Shown piece after piece: positions 46,781 to 57,848 of a DNA stretch of 64,000 nucleotides. Within the stretch, counting starts at the first letter, position 1, and every line of letters starts with the position of its first letter. This DNA comes from Turnera subulata (lineage: Eukaryota; Streptophyta; Magnoliopsida; Malpighiales; Passifloraceae), in the NCBI GenBank assembly GCA_028386065.3, contig JAKUCV010003092.1, forward strand, positions 173,721 through 237,720, given 5' to 3'. The position numbers were made by a program, and so were the translations under genes. Below the pieces are notes generated by a model that saw only the letters and a list, made by a program, of their open reading frames with translations, ran no database searches and was not told the origin of the DNA.

Positions 46781-48212
46781 TCAAAAAATGTTGGCAGTGA
46801 TCCATGCTAATGTGGATATCAGAATTCCTACAAAAAGATTGAGGTTATAATTAAGGAAGGTTTGCATTTGAGATTAGAACAAAAAAGAATGCTATCCCTT
46901 AAAGGACCGCACCCCTTTTAAACACATCAAAATCAGATTGGATTTGCGGGATTGGATTGATAATGGTTTGGTTGGACTACCATTTTGGCCATAATCCCAT
47001 TACTTTACGTCTTTACCGATCAGATACTGATGATTTGTAAACTAACTATATGGATTGATCAAATCATCAAACACAACAAAACTGCCTAAGCCAAGATTAT
47101 GGAGCTTAAATAAATCAACCCATCCATTGATTAGTACTATAGTAGTAACAACATTTGGGTTAGAGAAAAAAAAAAAAGAAGAAGAAGAAAGGTTACCTGC
47201 TACCGTGCCAAAAGTGTTCCAGATTCCGCTCCTTGTTGCAGAAGAACTAGCTGCATCAACATAATATCCTTTTCGTGTTAAACACTGCCATTAGACCAAT
47301 AATTCATAGGAAAAGTAGTATTTACTATTTAATACCCTTATATTTTAATTTTATTTTTTAATGATAAAAACGTGAATTACAAATCACACCTGAATCACAA
47401 TTTGACGTGGAATTCCTGTTGCCACACATGCACAGCTGCCTCACTCCATCAGAGCCATACCCGCACGTGCCACCAGTTGCCTCGCACGCTCTACAGAACT
47501 CCTCGTTCCCTTGAACCGAATACTTGACCCGGATCCCATATGACCAACCACTAGGCCCATCAACCCTCAACGGTGCAAGACTATAAGCGCTGCTATACCC
47601 TTCACACTCCAGCCTCGTAAGATTAATGGACTTAATGGCCTCAAACGGCACCGCACAGCACTCTGGCGGGCCCAGCCCAAACATCGAGCCCATGTGTCCT
47701 CGGCCCACCAAGCTCCATCCGGGGCACCCATAGTACTCCTCGCACCCCATCCCCGAAACATTCCTACAAGGCAGGTGCTTCCCTGGGAACCCTTGGAAGA
47801 GTGGTGACTTGGGGGAGCAACCTATGAGCATGAACACGTTATCCGGCGTCGGATTGAAGTACGGGGACCGCCATTCCTCGACCGCGAAGCCGTTGCCCTT
47901 GCTGCCTAGCACGATTCTGTCACAGGTGGATAGGTGAGGCTCATGGAGCGTGATGGATTGGTATGCATAGTCTATCTCTAGGACACGGTAGGATCCTGAA
48001 CTTATGTGGAACATTAGGACATCGTTCATGCAGAATAAGAGGTCTCGAAAACCCGGGTGGCCGCAGCCGTATTGGAGGGCAAAAGGGTAGTCTATGGTTA
48101 TGTTACCACAATAAGACCGGCAATATTGGTTGACATGGGACGTGCTAGCAAAATTTTGTTGGATTAGTGTTGAAGAAATTGAGAAAGCCATCAAGAGTAG
48201 TAGTGGATGCAT
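46781..48212 (-). CDS. WAK-type galacturonan-binding wall protein without kinase
   Basis: Extracellular protein of the GUB_WAK/LRK10L ectodomain type; the domain is proposed to bind pectin. Exon 1 47390-48212, exon 2 47197-47250 and exon 3 46781-46827 join in phase 1 to give 307 residues. Signal peptide at the start (PLLLLMAFSISSTLI). GUB domain: YCRSYCGNITIDYPFALQYG with paired Cys and FRDLLFCMN. WAK-associated domain near the end: CRACEATGGTCGYGSDG…LCMCGNRNSTSNCDS. The two tiny 3' exons add a Ser-rich spacer and a terminal hydrophobic helix (TVAGILISTLAWITANIF) ending at the stop, which looks like a GPI-anchor signal or a tail membrane anchor. There is no kinase domain and no room for one before the stop, unlike LRK10L kinases. 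Stand-alone proteins of this kind occur in other plants. Confidence 0.85.
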
Positions 48213-49218
48213 GTTAGTAAGGAGGGATCAGTGGATCAAGAAAGAAATGAGAGTGAATGTGACTGGTCTGGGAAGGAAGGAGGAAGAGTATAGCCAGGGA
48301 CGATGTGATACTTTGCTTGTCCAGTTAAGGAAGTGTTTAGTCTTATGTGGACAATGACTTTATTCACATGCTCTTGAATGGGGAGAATCTATTATTTGGT
48401 GTATTTGTTTAATGTTGTGGTGTTTTCCCTTTTTTTGAAGGAACTTATTCGAATTTGTTGAAACATTATGGGCTGGGGCTGGCATCGTTTTTTTTTTTTT
48501 TTAATGATGGTCTTTTCTTGCTTTTGTGTACTTTTTGGCAATGGAGAGTGATTAACGTTTGGAGGAATGATTTTGTTGGGTTGCTTTATGAGGAAGCAAT
48601 ATTATTTGCTTCTCAGTGACTGCATCAGTGGAGCATTTGTTATTCAAGAAAGGCAAAAAAAGTGGAGGAATTTCGGTGGTCAGACGGGTGGCGCCGCCGT
48701 TGTACATGACTACGGGGGGGCCTTTTGTCCATGGAGTCCTTTATCGAGCCACAGGGTCAATGGAAACGGGCTTGGTCAATGAGCCCATTTAGCCCAAGAT
48801 GTAACGGGCCGTTAAACACAACACTCCTCATAGAATTCCAGGCCTAAGCCTAAAACTATCGGCGCGGACAAAAGTAGGACGGGCATGGTAACTTGAGGGT
48901 AGCTTCGTCGAACGCCGAAAGCCCAATACCGCACCCTCACTGGTAAAAAAGTAAAAACCTCGAAGTAAAAGGTGAAAACGAAGCGAGGGTACTGCAGTCA
49001 TTCCACGTTTCACCTCAGTCACTAGGGAGGGAGTAAGAACTGAAAACAGCAATGGCGGTTATTCGGTTCATTTCCTAATTCCCAGCAATACATTCCCTCT
49101 CTGTTTGGGTTACTGAGAAACAGCAAGAGAATTCATAATTATCCGATCCGCGCATATGGTTTGCGGTCCAATTTCGAAGTTCCTCATTTTAGAGCTCTCA
49201 CTTATAGTTGATTAATCA
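48213..49218. other. Divergent intergenic region
   Basis: One kilobase between the start of the minus-strand WAK/GUB gene and the plus-strand Tim17-family gene, so it holds both promoters. The last 100 bases before 49219 look like a leader. No individual site is assigned. Confidence 0.5.
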
Positions 49219-51253
49219 ATGGAATCCCCTGAGAAGACTGAAGAAGAACCAGTGTTAAGTGTAAGAACCTTTCTCTCTTTTCTCTACTGCTTTGTATAAT
49301 CTCTTTCTTAATTGCTATATTTAACTTGGATTTACTTTAAGATCGCGAATATGACCCAAGTTTGCTTATTTCAATGAAATCGGCTAATAGTTGAAAGTAA
49401 AAGAACCCCTAAAACCCTAGCTGTTTGGTTTCGTTTCAAAGTTGGTTGCTTTTCAATCGAGGATTATATGTCAGTAGTCACCAGCTTATCTTCGTTCACG
49501 AACTAAAACGACGAAGTAGAATCAAAAGATTATAATTTTGTATCCTAGAAACAAACCAACCAGAGCCAACATTTCTGCCTGAAAGGAGAGGAAGAATTGC
49601 GATTTGGGGATGGAGGAAGAAAGAGAGGAAAGGAATGGCATCGAACGCAGCGGCGCCGTTTTGGAGGGCAGCGGGGATGGCATACATCACCCACTCAAAC
49701 GAATGCTCGAATCTGGTGAGGAACCTCCTCGATCGCGAGAAGGTCCATTTCTTCGTCTCCAAGTGGGTCGATGGCAAACCCCAAAAACCCACTCTTCTCA
49801 CAGATTCTGGAGGGGAAGGATCTTTTCTTCTGTTTTGTGACATTGGTAGATTTGAATTCATTAGGTGTGTAATGCCTAATGCAAGACAAGACGAGAATTC
49901 TGGTTTGGCCCAGGATTGCGATGTAATAATGTAATTAATTGGTTTTTACCTTTACCCTTGGACTATATTGCACATTTTGCCTTTTGTATGAAATGCAGAA
50001 TGGATATCCTGTGTTTCTAGTGGCACTACGGTGCATTTCTGTTACCAAAAAAGAATTTTGTATCCTAACTTTCTCTCCGTTCTCTTAATTTCAACAGAGA
50101 GCCCCAAAATTGGCTGGAACTGTTAACTGGGGCACAGCTACCGTCATCGGAGTTTTCGCCGGCTTGTTGTATGGTGGCAGCAAGGAGGCGGCTGCATCTG
50201 TTGTAAGTTTCCATCCATTTGTACTATATAGCTATCTATTGGTTTATAAATGTTCTCTGTTAAATATTCCTCAAAAAAAAAAAAAAAATTGTTCTCTGTT
50301 TAATGCAATTGGTGTGGCTTCTTATTCCATGTAAGCATTTGTGTTGATAACTGGGGTAACTTGCTTTTGAATATGGCAGAGTAAGGATGCAGAAGTTATG
50401 TTGAAGCTTGGTAGCACTCCTGACAAGCGTGAGCAGTATCGACTAATGAGAGATGCCATGGAGAAAAGGTTTATTCGGGTGGCTCGTGGTTCCATTGTGG
50501 GTGGAATCCGGCTTGGAATGTTCACTGCTGGATTCTACGGTGTGCAAAATCTGCTAGCTGAGAAACGAGGGGTGAACGATGTTTTCAATGTCGTTGGAGC
50601 CGGTTCAGCCACTGCTGCAACTTTTGGCTTAATCTGTAATCCTACTTGCTTCTGATTCTTGGAATTTAGTTCCCTGAGCTGATTGCACTTATTTCATAGC
50701 TTTCATGTAGTTAAAGATATGAAATCCTGTTTCTTGGCATTTTTATTTTGTCTGTCTGATGGCTCGTTTTCATTAGTTGAACCTGTGCTTTTTAGTGCCA
50801 GGATCTCTCCGCTGGCGGGCTAGGAACATGCTGCTTGGATCGGCTCTTGGTGCAGCTCTCTGTTTCCCTCTCGGTAACTGATTTGACCGTTCAGATCGAA
50901 ATTTTACAATTGCGTTGCTTAATTTCTGGATGTTTGAGTGAAATCTTATTAGCTCACTTTTAAAAATGTGGCAATGGTGATAAAACAACAAAAGCCTCAG
51001 AGTTTTGCTAGGATGTTGCCTAGGACGGTGCTTTCATTTCTGTCATTCCAACAAATGAAAGTAAAGAACAATGAATAGTCTGAATTATAATTGAATGTCT
51101 GAAAGCAAAGTGCTGTATCTCGTGACAGGGTGGATTCATTTGAAACTCGTAGAGAAAGCAAATGAAGGAAATGATGTTCCAGTGGAAAGGGGTGAAGCAA
51201 AGAGTGGTGTTGGTGCAGCAATTGAAAGGCTTGAGGGGCACTTGAATAAATGA
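49219..51253 (+). CDS. Tim17/22/23-family protein, TIMMDC1-like complex I assembly factor
   Basis: Inner mitochondrial membrane protein; the animal relative TIMMDC1 helps assemble respiratory complex I. Exons 49219-49260, 50098-50202, 50380-50635, 50796-50873 and 51129-51253 join in frame to give 201 residues. The short first exon encodes 14 acidic residues ([14 protein letters not shown]). The Tim17-type glycine-rich helices are [54 protein letters not shown] and [17 protein letters not shown]. The donor at 50635/50636 splits a Leu codon, restoring [11 protein letters not shown]. Intron 1 carries a retrocopy of another mitochondrial gene (49548-50053). The family is certain; the assembly role is inferred from homologues. 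Confidence 0.88.
49548..50053 (+). pseudogene. Processed copy of mitochondrial ATP synthase epsilon subunit in intron 1
   Basis: The frame from ATG 49635 starts [20 protein letters not shown] and continues to [19 protein letters not shown], matching the small epsilon subunit of the F1 sector (about 70 residues in plants). About nine residues are missing in the middle (after CSNLVRNLL) and the normal stop is lost, giving a foreign C-terminal extension to 49934. It has no introns. It is flanked by a 14-bp direct repeat AATTTTGTATCCTA (49534-49547 and 50054-50067) and ends in a short A run (50047-50052), all signs of LINE-mediated retroposition. It lies in the same orientation as the host gene, entirely within its first intron. 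Probably non-functional, though the frame is open. Confidence 0.82.
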
Positions 51254-52998
51254 AAAAACTACAATGCTCGCATGCCATGGAAGAGCCTCACTTTCCCACC
51301 TACTTGGAGAGATCAAGAGAAGAAATTGGGCAGCATCCACCACAGTGGGGTGCTTCTCAATGCACTCATTTATCTTGTTGGCAGTGGTCTAGAAATGAGA
51401 TGCTCTTCGGGTATTCCTGTCCATCAAGGGCCAGCCAATTTGTTGTCTGGCTATCTTTTTGAGCAAGGTTATTAAAACGGGATCGAACCGGCGGAGGCCG
51501 TAAATCATAATAATAACTGGGGTTTGACCGGGGTTAAACGTTTTTGCTTATTTCTATATTAAAAATAATAATAAATGGTTTTTAGATGAAGAATCTAGAC
51601 GTGCGTGACCAACCAACTAGTACCTAGTTTCTTCCTTGACAAGATTTTTTTTTATTTTAAAAAGATAATATCTAGGTTTTCCTTTTCTTTAAGAAATCAT
51701 TAATACCTTAGTTCAAAGTTGGTTAATCAAATGCACATAAAAGCCGAGTTGGGTTATTAGCCACACCAACATCAAGTCAGCCGTATATTGTCGAACAAAC
51801 AGAAAAAAAAAAAAAAAGTAGTCTGCCTCGCAGCAACGATGAATCGGGTGTTGTTAATGTTGATTACTTCAATTTCTGTTCTGGGGGCATCCCTCCTCGG
51901 GCGGTATAAGGTTCTTTCTTGCTCCTTTCTCGTGCCCTTTATTTTTCTTATTCTCATGAATTTTTTTTTTTTATGGGCATGAATTAATATTATTATAACG
52001 TATATTGGCCGCATGTGGTTTATGTGATAAGCTGTGTTTTCTGAACGACCACACTCCCTAAAATTCTTAACGTCTTTATTTGTGGAGTGTATTTAGATTA
52101 TACATAGCTCATGTAAAATTTTCGTTAATTCATACTACAATTTGATAGGGTAGATACTCTCCTTTTTTTTTTCTTGAGAATCAGATAGCGTAGATACGTG
52201 AAGGTGATTAGAAATTGAAAATACTTTTAGAACAACAAAGAAATTGAAAATACTTTAAAGGCAGCTAATTAAAAAAAATTAATCGGTTTTGTTGTTGTGT
52301 CTTGTACTTTGTTTGAGGCTATTTCTTTTTTTTTTTCTTTGGCACTAATATCCTGGGTTAGCCACCTTTAAGGAATAACAACAATCTGATACTAATCTAG
52401 CTCAAAGTATGATTAAAATCATAAATGTTAGTGCTTCTAGCCCTTAGAATGCTGCATATATATGTAGCTTAGGTTGAGGCTATCTATGTACCTAGCTTAG
52501 GTTTGTTTTCAAATGAAGGATTTTTTACTTTACTAATCCTTCATCAATTTGCAATTGAAAGTTAGGGTTTGTAATTAATTTTTTTTTTTGGTCATATGTC
52601 ATTAAGTTATCGATAATGTTACACACACATGTACCAAAGTAGCATAAGTTCTATCAATAATGCTGGAGATAAGCCAACAGAACCCAGCTGCGCTATGGCT
52701 TAGGGCTGCTTTTCTTCTGGTATACTATGAGGACTCAGGTACGTTGTCAGTTAGATTATATTTGGTTAATTATGGACTTGCAAACAATAATTTCGTTAAT
52801 TTGGCAAACAGAGAGCATGTAATTAACTAGACATCTGTCGAATACAAGCATTAACTTCAATGCAGCATAGTAAAAATTTCAAACAACATGTGTGCTATAT
52901 TTCCTTAGAGATGTGTTATTTTCTAACCACACTCATACTGTTGTCTTAATTTTTGTTTTTTTTTTTCCTATTTCTTTGGGATTTAGTTAAAATCTGGG
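51254..52998. other. Intergenic DNA
   Basis: No confirmed gene. Near 51839 an ATG opens a short hydrophobic frame (MNRVLLMLITSISVLGASLL…) before a T-rich run; it could be a signal-peptide-like first exon but nothing downstream joins it. Around 51470-51540 an AACGGGATCGAACCGG-type block looks like a degraded repeat. 52940-52985 is T-rich and ends in an AG at 52984-52985, so the F-box gene may have a leader intron. Confidence 0.4.
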
Positions 52999-54322
52999 AT
53001 GGAGACTTCCACAGTGGGAGAGAACAACAGTACCGAACCTGAAGCAAATAATGGAATTGTACAGAATTTGCCCCAAGAAATCGTGGAAGAGATCTTATCT
53101 TGGCTTCCAATAGAGTCGATCATGACATGCAGGAGAGTATGCAAGAGTTGGTGTAAGGCGATAAAAGATCCCTCTTTTTGTCAAGTTGCAACTGAAGAGA
53201 TCAAGAGACCAACCCCTAAGCTATGTCCTTCAAGATACAGGTATTGGAAGATTTAGTCGGTGGTCTCAGTCTGGTGGAAAGTTATTTTTCCTGGGTACTA
53301 CTGAGGACGAGAAGGCCAAGGAGCTGTGCAACATTCCTTTACTGGGGGGTTCTGTGACGAGGCGAAGTATATCCTCTTGCAATGGCTTGCTTTGTATTGC
53401 TCCCACCGACGAAGACGACGATTCTGAGACTCCTCCTATCGTGGTCTGTAACCCAATCACTAAGGAACACACGTTTTTACCCAAAACAGAAGATGGTCAA
53501 GAAGGGTTTTGGAATAAGGTGGGTATTGGGTTTGATGCTTCAACCAACAAGTACAAAGTGGCTAGAATTTACTATCTCACAATGAATGACAACGAAAGTC
53601 GGTGGTTTTGTGAGATCATCACCATAGGGGAAGAAAAATCATGGAGGAAAATTGATCTTCCTTTCAATGTGATTCCCTTAGAGGAGTCTGGAGGAGCAGT
53701 ATTTTGGGAAGGCGCACTTCACTGGATATGTATGGGCGAGTGGGGTGCACTCTTCATTCTTCGGTTTGATATAAGTAAGGAGGAATTTCAGTTAATTGAA
53801 GCACCTTTTAACTGCTCGGCCTGTGCCTGTAGTGGTGTTAAGTTCCAATTACTAGAATTGGGAGGATCACTTATCGTAGAGGAATTAATTTGGCAACACC
53901 CAACAATCCGCGGGCAATATGGAACAATCCGCGTGTACCGATTTAGAAAGAGTGTGACTACCGGGGAAATTCGTGCAGATAGAATTTCTGTTTTTGGAGA
54001 GTCTCTACCAAAAAATCCTAAATTTTCACCAGATATAATTCCTTGCAAGCGCTTCTCTCTGCACTATAATATAGAAGAAAATTGGAAAATCCCTTACAAA
54101 CTCGTGAATGTGGCCTCTGACGAAGAATATATCCCTTACAAGCTCTTGTCTGCGGCCTCTAACGAAGAATATTGGAAAGTTTCTCCAAATAAGATTCTGT
54201 GTTGGTTTCCTGGAGAGGAACGGTATGCGCATCAAGAAGTGCAAGGAATTCCAAAGTCTTTTATTCCATCTGGTTTCAGACCCACCCTCGTCTCTATATA
54301 TTCAACCAACTCCTTGACTTGA
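52999..54322 (+). pseudogene. FBA-type F-box protein gene with a one-base frameshift
   Basis: F-box proteins link targets to SCF ubiquitin ligases. The frame from 52999 encodes a good F-box (NLPQEIVEEILSWLPIES, CRRVCKSWCKAIKDPSFCQ) but ends at 53256. The rest of the protein, an F-box-associated domain (SSCNGLLCIAP, VVCNPITKEHTFLP, VGIGFDASTNKYKVARI, GGAVFWEGALHWICM), is in the next frame up to 54322. The natural join is at about 53227, where one extra C in CTATGTCCTT shifts the frame. No intron with usable sites fits. If the base is real the product would be an 85-residue F-box fragment; if it is an error the gene would encode about 440 residues. The C-terminal part also contains an imperfect internal repeat around IPYKLVNVASDEEY / IPYKLLSAASNEEY. 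Confidence 0.8.
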
Positions 54323-55053
54323 CTTAGAGGGCTGTTTGTTGGGAGCAGCAGGCAGCTGAATGCATCATCATCAAAGTTAATGGCCAATCCTGAATCTTTA
54401 TTACTTGAAAAATACAATTTCATCAATTTCCTGTGGATTGGATTAAGTTTGACATGGTTATAAGCGATGTGAAGTAGAGTTTGTAACACTATATATCCAG
54501 TATTTAGCTTGTTTACCTTGTAAGTTGTAGTAGTAACATTTTTCCACATCCCAACGTGTCATAGCAATCGTGGCAATGGCATGGCTATACACCAACTAGT
54601 TGCTGGGAGAGTAAAAATTCAACCACAAAGACAAAGACTAGGCTACTAGAATCTTCAGGTCATTCAATTAAATTTGCCAAGGAGGAGAAAATTAAAAAAA
54701 AAAAAAAGAAAGGAAAAGAATGTACTAGTAAGTAGTCAGATCTAGAAACCCACTGGTGAGTCTGAGGAGTGGCACGTCGTCTAACTCCATCATGTGCGGA
54801 CAAGACTATAAAGACAATCCACGTTATCCAATCAACTTTTTTTCGATAGACTAAAAGTCAAAGAGTCCCACATCGGCCAAAACTTGATGTAAGCAAGTAC
54901 ATATATACAATTCTCGTCACAAACCGTGTTGCCGAGCTGGGTCACGCCAGCGAAGCCCCATCCCCCATGGATGGGTAGCAACCCCCAATACTGGACCAAC
55001 TGGACCCTTGCAACGAAGGACCTCCCTGTCTTGGACCAAAAACAAATGGACCC
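54323..55053. other. Intergenic DNA after the F-box gene
   Basis: 3' region of the F-box gene, then unassigned sequence. From about 54970 GGACCAAA-type motifs begin, leading into the tandem repeat. Confidence 0.45.
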
Positions 55054-55652
55054 CATCTTGGACCAAAAGAAAGGACACCCCTCATCTCTGGACCAAAAAC
55101 AGATAAGGACTTTGACATAACACAAGACCAACTGGAACAGAAAATAAATGGACCGGATCTTGAACCAAAATAAAGGAAGACCAAAACACAGGACCAAATG
55201 GACCAAAAAACAAATGGACCGGATCTTGGACCAAACAAAGGAACACCCCTTCTCTGGACCAAAAAACAAATAAAGACCTAAGACTAACTGGACCAAAAAA
55301 ATTTTTTTTGTCGAATTGTTTATAAAATTAGTGGAGAGATATTAATGAATTAACATCTTGGACCAAAAGAAAGGACACCCCTCATCTCTGACCAAAAACA
55401 GATAAGGACTTTGACATAACACAAGACCAACTGGAACAGAAAATAAATGGACCGGATCTTGAACCAAAATAAAGGAAGACCAAAACACAGGACCAAATGG
55501 ACCAAAAAACAAATGGACCAGATCTTGGACCAAACAAAGGAACACCCCATCTCTGGACCAAAAAACAAATAAAGACCTAAGACTAACTGGACCAAAAAAA
55601 AATTTTGGTCGAATTGTTTATAAAATTAGTGGAGAGATATTAATGAATTAAC
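55054..55652. repeat. 300-bp tandem duplication built of GGACCAAA motifs
   Basis: Unit 1 (55054-55353) and unit 2 (55354-55652) both begin CATCTTGGACCAAAAGAAAG and end ATTAATGAATTAA, with only a few differences. Inside each, GGACCAAA or GACCAAA recurs about ten times at irregular spacing. The minus-strand reading gives Phe/Trp/Gly-rich open frames (FGPRSG, FWSK) that arise from the repeat itself. Confidence 0.88.
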
Positions 55653-56368
55653 ATTTAATGGATTTTTAGGAATGTTGTTGGGCCACAATTCTTTGGTTGA
55701 ACCTCTTAAACCGGGATGGAATCGGGTGGGAATCGGTGGGCCTCACGTTTGACATATGGATAAAAAAGTGACGTCGTTTTGAGCCACGGGCAGCAGTCCA
55801 AAATCGGGCAGAAACCACGTCAGCATATGCCCCGCCCGAGACCATGACTGACCTGCCCGCTAAAACTCCAAGTACATAAATATCTCGAGAAAAGTTGTAG
55901 GTACACGATTGACCCAACGTAAGAAAGTTGGGTACCAACTGTACCAAAAACCCATCCCGTCTGAATTGTTCTTTATTTAACAATCTGCTTTGCCAACATA
56001 AAAATTTTTTTGTATGATTAAAATTTTCTTAATCTCTCAATCTAAGGAAAAAACTTGCTTCGGCAAATAAAACTACCCGCTACAAAGTGAACAATAAAAA
56101 CTAATTTAATGACTCATGAGCTGCAAAAACTAAATCTTCCCCTAGATTAGTAATTTTTTTATAAAACTCTAAAATAGCATTTTCCTTTGACTCAATTTTA
56201 TAGCTCTTCTTCTGATTCTTAAGGTCATTAAGGAAAGACAAGAAAATTTCGGGGCAACACACATGTTCGAGAATTTCTCTTAGATTCAACCCCATAGCTG
56301 ATGATAGAACTAGAATCAAAAAATTGCTACCTGATCCTTGAACACAACTTCCCTCCAAACTCATTGAA
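55653..56368. other. Intergenic DNA with an unassigned minus-strand frame
   Basis: A minus-strand frame at 56101-56415 (last residues [20 protein letters not shown]) looks protein-like but matches no family I know. Its first residues lie in the SINE target duplication, so it is probably the end of a broken gene or element. Confidence 0.35.
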
Positions 56369-56385
56369 CTTCTCCAACAAATCTT

Positions 56386-56531
56386 TTTTTTTTGATGCAT
56401 CGGAATCCTAACCAACTACCTATAAATCCCATTCTACCCCCAATCCACCTACAATCCTACTATTGGGATTGAACTCATGACCTCTTGGATAAACACCAAA
56501 AGAGATGCCACCACACCACAAGTGGTGTTGG
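56386..56531 (-). mobile_element. tRNA-derived SINE, 146 bp
   Basis: Flanked by an exact 17-bp target duplication CTTCTCCAACAAATCTT (56369-56385 and 56532-56548). On the minus strand it has an A-box-like TGGTGTGGTGGCATCTC (56502-56518), a B-box-like AGTTCAATCCC (56465-56475) and an A-rich tail at the other end (56386-56393). Typical of a short plant SINE. Confidence 0.85.
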
Positions 56532-57425
56532 CTTCTCCAACAAATCTTGAGAAAAAGTATATTTTAATAAAAATAAATATATTTAATTTAATAATTTAAA
56601 CCAAAACAAATTACCTCTTTCTTGGATTCCTTCCAAAACAGAACTTTGCCCAACAACCAAATCCAAAACATCTTCATCCCACCCAGAAACAGTAAAAAGA
56701 AAATAAAAAAATTGGCATACAAAGAAACACCATTGTAACCATCTCTACCAAATCTTATAAGGTTAAATGATATAAATTTTCCATTCATTTAGTTGATTTC
56801 AATGTTTATGTCCTTCATCTTTTATTTTAGAAAATTGTACCCCCTTACTTGATAAAAACTAAACAACATTGTACTAATCACCTATTGTGGCAGGTAAACT
56901 AATTCAATGGTGACAAACATGTTTCATGGGGCTGCTAATTTATAATCATTTACTATCTTATTTTTCTTTTTTCACTATTTACATTATTAATTGTTTTAAA
57001 AATATAATATAAAAAATATAATTTTTTATTCAATTTTCTACTACAACTAACTCATCAATCTAGTAAATCTGCTTCCCTTAACAATAATGTAGGCGAATTC
57101 TCGGGCCAGGTTAACCTAGATCTTGCCTCGGTAAATGGTATTTGGCTTCCATTGCAAAAATTTACAAAGGGGTTGTATACGGCAAAGAACCGCAACTCAA
57201 TGATAGAAAAGACATAGATATAATTATAAGTGTGGGGATTTCCTCATATGTGATGGGGACGTAGAGCCTGACGAGCTAGTCAATGTAATTAGATCCAATG
57301 AAGGAAACATTGATGTTGAGGCAGTAGATAGAGCCAGACGACGCTCATACGATAACGGGTTGCAAGTTGGCAGATTTGCAAGCCTTGAGAAGCGTGACCA
57401 GGTCATCTTCTTCAGAAACAAAGAG

Positions 57426-57530
57426 GTCTTGCTGGACATATAGGAGGCCTCCAGAGCGGCTTCGATAGACGATCTCGTCGAGAGAGTATCATTCTAGGAG
57501 GTTGGGGTCGGGTTTGAAGGGGGTGTACTT
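57426..57530 (-). pseudogene. Captured threonine synthase fragment
   Basis: Minus strand reads KYTPFKPDPNLLE, a stop (57489-57491), then YSLDEIVYRSRSGGLLYVQQ. This matches the N-terminal region of plant threonine synthase, where the YSLDEIVYRSRSGGLL motif follows the transit peptide. The match stops abruptly after VQQD; the next codons (LFVSEEDDLVTLLKACKSAN) belong to something else. Broken and far too short to act. Confidence 0.72.
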
Positions 57531-57653
57531 GGAGGATGAAAGGATGGCGGCGGCCCTCTTAGCGGATGTTGATAGGCGCCAAAACTTGGTGGTTGCAGCG
57601 GCCGGTAAAGGAGGATGAATGATCAGAGTTGTCTTCTTTGGTGAGATTTTTTC

Positions 57654-57848
57654 TTTTTTCTTTTTATCTTGTTTCCCATTTGGTATCTGGAGCTTTGTCC
57701 TGACTAATCCAGATTCAACCCGGGTCTCGCATCAGGGTATGGATTGGTGGATGAGTCTCCCAATGATGATTTTCTCCGTACAGGAGGACTCGAACCCGAG
57801 ATCTCGTTTAAACAGAACCAAGTCGCTTACCACTTCGACCAACCTCAT
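57654..57848 (-). mobile_element. tRNA-derived SINE nested in the Pack-MULE, 195 bp
   Basis: Exact 12-bp target duplication TGAGATTTTTTC (57642-57653 and 57849-57860). Minus strand has A box TGGTCGAAGTGGTAAGCG (57824-57841), B box GGTTCGAGTCC (57786-57796) and an A-rich tail near 57654-57680. A different family from the 56386 SINE. The nesting dates it after MULE formation. Confidence 0.88.

Noticed and set aside
51470..51545. AACGGGATCGAACCGG-type block as a MITE
   Set aside because: Resembles a degraded repeat but ends and duplication are not visible.
54832..55596. Minus-strand Phe/Trp/Gly-rich frames of 67-154 codons
   Set aside because: They follow the GGACCAAA repeat and repeat with its 300-base period; no domain or codon signature.
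56101..56415. 105-codon minus-strand frame as a gene
   Set aside because: Its start lies in the SINE and its target duplication, so the true upstream part is interrupted; no family recognised.
57224..57439. 71-codon minus-strand frame as an independent gene
   Set aside because: It lies inside the Pack-MULE beside the captured threonine synthase piece and begins within that cargo.
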